Origin: Oenococcus sicerae
GTDB lineage: Bacteria > Bacillota > Bacilli > Lactobacillales > Lactobacillaceae
DNA: 64,000 nt
Assembly (NCBI RefSeq): GCF_004102045.2
Contig: NZ_CP029684.2
Location: 1,426,001 to 1,490,000, forward strand
Reading direction: 5' to 3'
Part shown: positions 58,617 to 64,000 of the stretch, piece after piece
Layout: each line of letters starts with the position of its first letter
Position numbering within the stretch: position 1 is the first letter of the stretch
The notes under the pieces: model-generated
What the model was told of the DNA's origin: nothing
Seen by the model: the letters and a program-made list of their open reading frames with translations, nothing else
Database searches by the model: none
Translations under genes and position numbers: made by a program

Positions 58617-59447
58617 CTGATGTTTTTTCACCATTCGGAGAATCCAAGCTGCATAGATACAAGCAACTATAAGAATCAATGCATTTATTGAGAAATCAAG
58701 CAGATTTACTTTGGAATTTCCGAGACCGAAAATAGCATTCGGGTCCGCTAAAAATGCGATCATATCAATCGCGCTATGAAATAAAATTGTTGCAGTTAAA
58801 TTTTTTGTTGTTAAATAAATCAAACCAAACAACACGCCTAAAGACATTGTGTAGATCATTTGAATGCCTGTTACAGGTAAACTAGCTGCTGATAAAAGAT
58901 TTAATAGATGCAATCCTGAGAAGAAAATAGCTGAGATTATAATAATGCTATAGTTGGAGAATTTACTTTGATCATCTACGGTATCCAAATTGCCAATCAT
59001 GATTCCGCGCGCCGAATATTCTTCAAAAATACCAATTAATAATGATAGAACGATTGCGGTAAAGTAATTTAAAAAAGATAAATGAATTGCTTTGGCAAAT
59101 AGAACTAGAAAATTGATTACGATAAAAATTAAAGTGGGGAAACCGATAATTAGTGCTTTTAGAAAATTTTTATCAATAAATTTAATTTTAATTTTAAAAA
59201 CAAAATGATTAAATAACCAAATAAAAAAAATAGCTGCTGCTTCGCTAATGATAGCAAGCCAACTCAAGTAAACTTGATTGTTCGTTAATGAATTATAACT
59301 AACCCTGCCTGCGCCAAAAACTGCCTTGAATATAGAAAAAATAACTGACAAAATAGCTGTACCGGCAATTGATCCACATAATAAAGAAAAAATCGTTGCA
59401 AAAAAAATTTGCAACGACCGAAATAGTGTTTGTCTTTGACTTTTCAT
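58602..59447 (-). CDS. CPBP-family intramembrane protease, starting 4 nt behind tRNA-Ser
   Basis: 281 aa with seven or eight membrane spans. CAAX/bacteriocin-processing protease motifs are visible: IFEEYSARGIMIG (usual EExxxR), FSGLHLLNL, and a final FHSAIDMIAF. In motif 1 the usual EE pair is EE followed by YSAR. Members process prenyl or bacteriocin-type substrates or give immunity. ATG 59447 lies 4 nt after the tRNA-Ser acceptor end with no ribosome binding site, so its mRNA likely arises from tRNA processing. No substrate gene is nearby. Confidence 0.82.
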   Translation of the reverse strand: MKSQRQTLFRSLQIFFATIFSLLCGSIAGTAILSVIFSIFKAVFGAGRVSYNSLTNNQVYLSWLAIISEAAAIFFIWLFNHFVFKIKIKFIDKNFLKALIIGFPTLIFIVINFLVLFAKAIHLSFLNYFTAIVLSLLIGIFEEYSARGIMIGNLDTVDDQSKFSNYSIIIISAIFFSGLHLLNLLSAASLPVTGIQMIYTMSLGVLFGLIYLTTKNLTATILFHSAIDMIAFLADPNAIFGLGNSKVNLLDFSINALILIVACIYAAWILRMVKKHQLNFS

Positions 59448-59451
59448 CGAA

Positions 59452-59539
59452 GGAGACACGGGGATTCGAACCCCGGCGCCGACTCTACATCGGTTCGGCG
59501 GATTTCGAGTCCGCTGCATTACCACTCTGCCATGTCTCC
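59452..59539 (-). tRNA. tRNA-Ser (anticodon CGA)
   Basis: 88 nt with acceptor GGAGACA/TGTCTCC, anticodon stem GCGGA/TCCGC around loop CTCGAAA (CGA, reads UCG), a long variable arm CCGA/TCGG and T arm CGGGG-TTCGAAT-CCCCG. The base after the acceptor stem (discriminator) is T, where bacterial tRNA-Ser almost always has G. CCA is not encoded. An extended -10 TGCTAGAAT lies at 59562-59554 on this strand. Confidence 0.95.
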
Positions 59540-59653
59540 GAGCTACAGAAGTAATTCTAGCAAAAAAAAAAGCTTTTTTCCTATTGTAATTTAGATTAAT
59601 CAGATGGAAATTAAAATAATGCAGCTGATCTTAATTTTTTGATGTTTTCAATT

Positions 59654-59659
59654 TATAAT
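59654..59659 (+). promoter_or_regulatory. -10 box of mvaS, implying a leaderless mRNA
   Basis: TATAAT ends 7 nt before the mvaS ATG, so transcription would begin at or within 2 nt of the start codon. No ribosome binding site is present and the -35 is poor. Confidence 0.55.
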
Positions 59660-59666
59660 TAAATCT

Positions 59667-60854
59667 ATGACAGTTGGCATTGATGAAATATCTTTTTTTA
59701 CACCTAATCTTTATTTAGACTTGACTGATTTGGCTAAAGCGCGTGGTATTGATCCAAATAAATTTACGATCGGCATTGGTCAAGAAAAACAGAGTGTTGT
59801 ACCGCCATCACAGGATTCAGTCACAATGGCGGCCAGCGCTGGATCGATGCTTTTAACTGGTAAATCTACCGATTACATTAATTCCATCAGTGAAATCTTG
59901 TTTGCCAGTGAATCGGGCATTGATAATTCTAAATCAGGCGCAGTATATCTGCAAACAATGCTTCATCTGGCAAAAAACGTGCGTACGATCGAATTGAAAC
60001 AGGCTTGTTATGCAGGTACTTTTGCTTTAATGACTGCCTTTGATTATGTTAGCCTGCATCCAAATGAACGTGTGCTGGTTGTTGCGACCGATGTTGCTCG
60101 TTACGGTTTAAAAAGCGCAGGAGAGGTCACTCAAGGAGCTGGCGCGGTTGCCATGATCGTGAGTTCAGATCCAAAACTGGCTGGCTACAATCATGATTCG
60201 GTTTTTCAATCACAGGATTTGATGGATTTTTGGCGGCCATTAGATGAAACAGATGCTATTGTATCGGGGAAATTTAGTCAAGAAGCTTACGAGACTTTTT
60301 TTGCGAATGCTTGGCAAGATTATATCCGACGGACAGGTCGTCGAATCGCTGATTTTAAGGCTTTTGTTTTTCATCTGCCTTTTACGAAAATGGGGAAGAA
60401 AGCACTTGATCAGATAATCGATCAAGCTGATGGTCAACAACAACAAAACTTGGAACGAAATCGTTTGGCTGGCCAAATTTATGGCCGTCAGGTTGGCAAT
60501 ATTTACACTGGATCTTTGTATTTAAGCTTAATTTCGCTGTTAGACCATGGTGATGTTCAAGCTGGAGACCTGATTGCCATGTTTTCATATGGCAGTGGTG
60601 CAGAGGGCGAACTTTATTCATTAACTTTAATGGAAAATTATCAGCAAGCAATCAAAAGCCATGTTCAAAAAGATCTCAATGCGCGGCAGCGGCTTTCTGT
60701 TCTGGAATATGAAAAACTGTTCAAGCTTTTTCCAAAAAGCAGTGACGACCAGTCTTTAATGAATGAATATGACAAAAGTCTATTTCAATTGGCTGAAATT
60801 AAAAATCATCAACGAATTTACAAAGCGGCAGTATCTAAACTTTTGATAAAATAA
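59667..60854 (+). CDS. mvaS: Hydroxymethylglutaryl-CoA synthase
   Basis: 395 aa thiolase-fold enzyme of the mevalonate pathway, joining acetyl-CoA and acetoacetyl-CoA. Catalytic Cys114 in LKQACYAGTFALM, Glu82 in FASESGID and His in FHLPFTKMG are seen. Products feed isoprenoid synthesis, including the undecaprenyl carriers used by envelope enzymes elsewhere in the window. ATG 59667 lies directly behind a -10 box with no ribosome binding site. The next gene follows 13 bp after. Confidence 0.94.
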   Translation: MTVGIDEISFFTPNLYLDLTDLAKARGIDPNKFTIGIGQEKQSVVPPSQDSVTMAASAGSMLLTGKSTDYINSISEILFASESGIDNSKSGAVYLQTMLHLAKNVRTIELKQACYAGTFALMTAFDYVSLHPNERVLVVATDVARYGLKSAGEVTQGAGAVAMIVSSDPKLAGYNHDSVFQSQDLMDFWRPLDETDAIVSGKFSQEAYETFFANAWQDYIRRTGRRIADFKAFVFHLPFTKMGKKALDQIIDQADGQQQQNLERNRLAGQIYGRQVGNIYTGSLYLSLISLLDHGDVQAGDLIAMFSYGSGAEGELYSLTLMENYQQAIKSHVQKDLNARQRLSVLEYEKLFKLFPKSSDDQSLMNEYDKSLFQLAEIKNHQRIYKAAVSKLLIK

Positions 60855-60867
60855 CTTCGAGGTGAGT

Positions 60868-61311
60868 ATGGCAAAAAAAATATATTTGGCGAGTCCTTTT
60901 TTCAACGATGAACAAGTGACACGTATTGAGAAAATTGAGAAAGCGCTCGAAAACAATCCGACGATTGCTGAGTATTTTAATCCACGATTTCATCAGCATG
61001 AGGACTTTAAGTTTGGTAGTCCTGAGTGGCAGGATGTTACTTACCATGGTGACCTAGCTGCAGTTGAAGCGGCTGATGCGATCGTTGCGCTCGTCGATTT
61101 CGAAGGATCAAATGTTGATTCTGGCACTGCCATGGAAATTGGTTACGCAGTTAAAAAAGGCACACCAGTTATTATTTTTCAAGAAAAGAAATCAATGCTG
61201 AACTTAATGCTCTCGGTTCCTGTGCATGCTTATTTTGTGGAAGCTGAGGAACTTGAGCATTACGATTTTGATGCAATGAAAAAGGTCCCTTATACGGGAC
61301 CAGTTATCTAA
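60868..61311 (+). CDS. Nucleoside 2-deoxyribosyltransferase
   Basis: 147 aa, matching the size of lactobacillus-type NDT enzymes that swap the base of deoxynucleosides in salvage. N-terminal IYLASPFFNDEQ, central DVTYHGDLAAVEAADAIVAL and the catalytic Glu in DSGTAMEIGYA. GAGGTG lies just before ATG 60868; GTG 60862 is a less likely start. Converges with lexA. Confidence 0.92.
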   Translation: MAKKIYLASPFFNDEQVTRIEKIEKALENNPTIAEYFNPRFHQHEDFKFGSPEWQDVTYHGDLAAVEAADAIVALVDFEGSNVDSGTAMEIGYAVKKGTPVIIFQEKKSMLNLMLSVPVHAYFVEAEELEHYDFDAMKKVPYTGPVI

Positions 61312-61321
61312 AACAGGTATT

Positions 61322-61960
61322 TTAATAAATAGAATTTCGATAAAGACCAACGACTTTACCCAGAATAGCGACATTTTGAACAATAATTGGCGGCATAGTG
61401 TCATTTTCTGGTTGCAAACGATAATGGCCTGTTTCTTTAAAGAAACGCTTAACAGTTGCCTCGGCTTCACCGTTGCCGAAATCACTGGTCATCGCTACGA
61501 CGATATCGCCATTATCTGCATAATCTTGTTTACGTACAAAAACCATATCACCGTCAAGAATGCCAATATTGATCATTGATGTTCCAGAAACACGCAAAAC
61601 GAATAAATCGCCATCAAAGCGCTCGAGATCTGTTGGCAGCGGTAAAAACTCAGTAGCAGCTTGTTCGACAGCTAGTATCGGCATACCAGCAGTAACCAGA
61701 CCGATAATAGGTACTTTACCGGGAGTTTCAGGCACACCCAATGCGCGCAGACCTTTGTCTGTAATTTCGATCGCTCTGGGTTTGGTCGGATCTTTATGCA
61801 GCATGCCGTGTTTTTCTAAACGATCAATATGCCCATGAACCGTTGAAGTAGAGGACAAGCCAACAGCTTCACCTATTTCTCTAACTGTCGGTGGATAACC
61901 TTTTTCGTTTTGTTTATCATAAATAAAACGAAGAATTCCGAGCTGTTTTGTCTCTGCCAT
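61322..61960 (-). CDS. lexA: SOS repressor LexA
   Basis: 212 aa. N-terminal winged helix ([21 protein letters not shown]), autocleavage site Ala91-Gly92 in VTAGMPI, catalytic dyad Ser128 (VSGTSMIN) and Lys171 (ATVKRFFK). RecA-stimulated self-cleavage derepresses DNA repair genes. AAAGG precedes the ATG. Its promoter carries a LexA box, so it controls itself. Confidence 0.96.
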   Translation of the reverse strand: MAETKQLGILRFIYDKQNEKGYPPTVREIGEAVGLSSTSTVHGHIDRLEKHGMLHKDPTKPRAIEITDKGLRALGVPETPGKVPIIGLVTAGMPILAVEQAATEFLPLPTDLERFDGDLFVLRVSGTSMINIGILDGDMVFVRKQDYADNGDIVVAMTSDFGNGEAEATVKRFFKETGHYRLQPENDTMPPIIVQNVAILGKVVGLYRNSIY

Positions 61961-61997
61961 GAAATAATGCCTTTCTACTAACTTATTGCTATATGCA

Positions 61998-62026
61998 ATT
62001 ATAGCTGAAAAAGCTCATCAAAACAA
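61998..62026 (-). promoter_or_regulatory. lexA promoter
   Basis: On the minus strand TTGTTT (62026-62021) and TATAAT (62003-61998) have a 17-bp spacer. The -35 box touches the LexA operator. Confidence 0.75.
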
Positions 62027-62037
62027 ACACATGTTCG
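62024..62037. promoter_or_regulatory. LexA operator (SOS box)
   Basis: CAAACACATGTTCG matches the Gram-positive box CGAAC-N4-GTTCG at all but one position. It overlaps the lexA -35 and lies about 40 bp before the start of the divergent ynzC transcript (TATAAT at 62066-62071), so both directions may be SOS-controlled. Confidence 0.85.
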
Positions 62038-62088
62038 TGAAATTTAATAAAAACGCAAAATTTTGTATAATACAAGAAGGAGAATTTG

Positions 62089-62394
62089 ATGGCCGATAAT
62101 TCACGATCAGAACAAGAACACAAAGAAGCAAAGTTTATCGTTGATGAAGATGAACAGGCGGCAAATCAAGCGCTGCGGGCGCGAATCAATGAGCTGGCTG
62201 CAAAACAAAAATCATTAAAGGGACTAAACGAAGCCGAAAAACTAGAACAAAAACAGTTACGACAACAGTTTTTGGCAAATTTTCGTAAAACTTTTAAGTC
62301 ACAGGTTGAAATGCTGCAGGTTTTCGATGAGAATGGAAAGGAAGTTACTCCTAAAAAGGTAATTGATGTTCAAAAAAAGAAAGGACTACGTTAA
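62089..62394 (+). CDS. DUF896 (YnzC-family) protein
   Basis: 101 aa. RINELAAKQKSLKGLNEAEKLEQKQLRQQFLANFRK is cut here to its core: INELAAKQKSLKG and EQKQLRQQFLANFR, the DUF896 signature. In B. subtilis ynzC lies in the SOS-controlled yneA operon next to lexA; here it is also divergent from lexA and shares its SOS box. ATG 62089 has AAGGAG upstream. Possibly RNA- or ribosome-associated; role unknown. Confidence 0.9.
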   Translation: MADNSRSEQEHKEAKFIVDEDEQAANQALRARINELAAKQKSLKGLNEAEKLEQKQLRQQFLANFRKTFKSQVEMLQVFDENGKEVTPKKVIDVQKKKGLR

Positions 62395-62397
62395 ATA

Positions 62398-62604
62398 ATG
62401 AACTGGATATGGTTTGTCTTAATTGGTTTGGTTATCGGTTTAGCCGCTGGTATGTTGATTTCCCGTTTTACATTGAAGAGCTATCTAAGGAAAAATCCAC
62501 CTATCAACGAACAAATGCTTAAACAGATCGGTGCTTCTATGGGCCGAAATTTAAGTCAGAAACAAATTAACCAAATGATGGCACAGATGAAAAAAAATTC
62601 TTAA
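62398..62604 (+). CDS. UPF0154 (YneF-family) small membrane protein
   Basis: 68 aa with one N-terminal span (about 4-24) and a cytoplasmic tail containing LRKNPPINEQMLKQIGASMG, the conserved UPF0154 block. It starts 3 bp after ynzC, an order seen in other Firmicutes near lexA. Function unknown. Confidence 0.92.
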   Translation: MNWIWFVLIGLVIGLAAGMLISRFTLKSYLRKNPPINEQMLKQIGASMGRNLSQKQINQMMAQMKKNS

Positions 62605-62610
62605 AAAAAA

Positions 62611-62633
62611 AGACCTTTGGAGGTCTGTTTTTA
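62611..62633. terminator. Bidirectional terminator between yneF and plsC
   Basis: AGACCT (62611-62616) pairs with AGGTCT (62621-62626), flanked by an A run on the left and a T-rich tract on the right, so it can serve both converging genes. Confidence 0.8.
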
Positions 62634-63257
62634 TTTGTCTAAGTTTTCTTTTTCTGGATGCTGGTCAACATATTTCCAGTCTTTATTAATTTTTTTATCT
62701 AATTCTGCAAAAGCCTTCTGCATTTGAAGGATGACCCGCTCTTTGTCCGCGTGACGATCTACGGTTATTGCTGGTCCGATAGCAACACTGGTTGATCCAC
62801 GTTTGAAAAGTCCCTTAAACTGTAGCGGTCCCTGGTATACAACTGGCAGAAGACTTTTCCCGGACATTTTGGCAATCACAATCGCCCCGCCTTCTAGCTG
62901 AGATGAATGTCTGGATCCTGAAGGGAAGATCATAAAACTTCGTGATCCTGTTTTTAATTCTTGAACTGGTATTCTGATAGCTGAGGGTCCAGCGTGTTCT
63001 CGATCAACGGAAAAAGCACCTAAGCTGCTGATGAACCAACCTAGAAATTTGTTTTTAAACAGTTCCTTTTTCGCCATAAAAATAAACCTCATCGGCCACA
63101 TCACGATTGCAAACCAAACTGGATCCCACCAAGTTCGATGAGGTGCAACTAAAATGAACTTCTCATTTTTTGGAATATTTTCTTTACCGTAGACATTGAT
63201 TTTGCCGTTAATTAACCAAATAATCGCCCGAACAATTACTGAAATTAGTCTATACAT
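62631..63257 (-). CDS. plsC: 1-acyl-sn-glycerol-3-phosphate acyltransferase (PlsC-like)
   Basis: 208 aa. An N-terminal membrane segment is followed by the acyltransferase motif HRTWWD (usual HxxxxD), RFIFMAKKELF, and FPSGSRHS, a lactic-acid-bacterial variant of the FPEGTRS block. It makes phosphatidic acid for membrane lipid synthesis. I chose ATG 63257 because MYRLISVIVRAII is family-like; in-frame ATGs at 63344 and 63266 would run into or meet the divergent methyltransferase gene. Confidence 0.85.
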   Translation of the reverse strand: MYRLISVIVRAIIWLINGKINVYGKENIPKNEKFILVAPHRTWWDPVWFAIVMWPMRFIFMAKKELFKNKFLGWFISSLGAFSVDREHAGPSAIRIPVQELKTGSRSFMIFPSGSRHSSQLEGGAIVIAKMSGKSLLPVVYQGPLQFKGLFKRGSTSVAIGPAITVDRHADKERVILQMQKAFAELDKKINKDWKYVDQHPEKENLDK

Positions 63258-63275
63258 GACTATCATTATATAAAA

Positions 63276-64000
63276 ATGCAAAAAATCATACTCGCTCAAG
63301 ACGAAAAAATTGAAGAAATTAGTCAAAATTTCGGTATTATCCAAAGTGACTCTCTGCCAAAATTCGGTGTAGACGCGTTTTTATTGGCTGATTTCGCTGA
63401 TAAATCACTGTCCGCTACACAAATAGTGGCTGATTTCGGATCCGGCACAGGTGCGATCGGTCTTTTATATGCATTGAAAACTTTTGGCAAAATTTTTTTA
63501 ATCGAGAAAGATGAAAAATTGTCGCGTATGGCAGCTAAATCAATTCAATTAGACAACTTATCAAACAGAGTTCAGAGTATCAATCGTGATGTCAATCAAC
63601 TTGAAGACACTTTCGCTATCAATTCTTTGGACACGATCGTTGCCAATCCGCCTTATTTTGACTCGGTTAATTATGCTCAAAAAAACACATCAGAACGGCG
63701 AACTTTAGCCCGTCATGAAGAAAGTTTTAACTTACAGGTTTTGGTTGATCAAAGCCAAAAATATTTAAAATCTAAGGGAAAACTTTATTTTATTTACCGG
63801 GCTGAGAGAATTGCTGAGGTCATTAGTGTCCTTCAAGCTAGCCATTTTGGAATTACTAAAATTCGTTTCGTGTATGGCAAAAAAAATCATGAAGCTAAGC
63901 TTGTCTTAATCAAAGCTAATAAACAGGGCAGCAACGATAAGATCAAAGTCGACAAGCCATTGGCAATTTTCAATGAAAAAGATCAATATACGAATGAAAT
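63276..64000 (+). CDS. trmN: tRNA1(Val) adenine-N6 methyltransferase (TrmN6/YabB-like), 3'-truncated by the window edge
   Basis: Frame open from ATG 63276 to the end of the window (about 241 codons, no stop). Segments: SDSLPKFGVDAFLLADFA, SAM site VADFGSGTGAIGLL, and the N6-adenine motif NPPYF at about residues 124-128. The family methylates A37 of tRNA-Val. No ribosome binding site is seen and TATCAT/TATATA lies just upstream, so the leader may be very short. In Firmicutes yabB is usually followed by a GIY-YIG protein gene. Confidence 0.88.
   Translation, partial: MQKIILAQDEKIEEISQNFGIIQSDSLPKFGVDAFLLADFADKSLSATQIVADFGSGTGAIGLLYALKTFGKIFLIEKDEKLSRMAAKSIQLDNLSNRVQSINRDVNQLEDTFAINSLDTIVANPPYFDSVNYAQKNTSERRTLARHEESFNLQVLVDQSQKYLKSKGKLYFIYRAERIAEVISVLQASHFGITKIRFVYGKKNHEAKLVLIKANKQGSNDKIKVDKPLAIFNEKDQYTNE

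Noticed and set aside
59369-59554. Frame reading through tRNA-Ser on the plus strand
   Set aside because: The sequence is a tRNA gene on the other strand.
1-64000. CRISPR arrays, insertion sequences, prophage
   Set aside because: No regularly spaced repeats, transposase or phage genes were seen in the window.

Overview
The window looks like chromosome of a low-to-mid GC lactic acid bacterium of the family Leuconostocaceae. The best fit is the genus Oenococcus, and within it an O. kitaharae-like strain. The reasons are a complete arginine biosynthesis set, a very large secreted GH70 dextransucrase, pyruvate oxidase, mevalonate-pathway HMG-CoA synthase, and LexA, GlnR and ComEA/ComEC of Firmicutes type. 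The species name is an inference from gene content, not from a search. I saw no transposase, phage gene or CRISPR array.

Layout. (1) 1-9163 (+): argC(partial)-argJ-argD-argF-carA-carB-argB, a tightly overlapping operon from glutamate to citrulline plus carbamoyl phosphate. (2) 9164-9453: no protein gene, but a strongly structured RNA candidate. (3) 9454-16193: an AraC-family regulator divergent from three LPxTG surface proteins that form a pilus set (VWA tip adhesin, minor pilin, major pilin) with no sortase gene beside them. (4) 16335-18215: pyruvate oxidase behind a near-consensus promoter that carries a cre site. (5) 18224-22439 (-): argH-argG-permease-solute binding protein, with a terminator hairpin only 26 nt before the argH start. 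(6) 22630-32086: a GT39 gene divergent from an envelope-glycan cluster (membrane protein, DedA, PAP2, GT2, a frameshifted GT-C enzyme) that ends with its own OmpR-type two-component system. (7) 32168-34769: FMN_bind protein, ApbE and a heme/flavin reductase, a compact extracytosolic electron-transfer module. (8) 34830-39404 (-): dextransucrase, with a tRNA-like three-stem element in its 5' region. (9) 39758-41162 (-): degV and DUF1836. (10) 41323-48155 (+): folD, ACT protein, DUF711, proC-proB-proA, glycerophosphodiesterase, shortened miaA. (11) 48161-49902: GlnR box, glnR, glnA. (12) 49971-64000: hypotheticals, tRNA-Arg, ribosomal L21/L27, M24 peptidase, comEA-comEC-holA, CPBP protein behind tRNA-Ser, mvaS, deoxyribosyltransferase, lexA with SOS box, small conserved genes, plsC and a partial trmN.

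How it fits together. Regions 1 and 5 give the full route to arginine. Regions 10 and 11 add proline and glutamine synthesis and one-carbon metabolism. Regions 3, 6 and 8 shape the cell surface: pili, lipid-linked glycans and dextran. Points most worth following are two protein genes whose start codons lie 4 and 8 nt behind a tRNA 3' end with no ribosome binding site, an L27 precursor without the Prp motif and without the usual neighbouring prp gene, a MiaA lacking its insertion domain, an ornithine carbamoyltransferase with Asp in place of the HCLP cysteine, and the frameshift in an A8 run.
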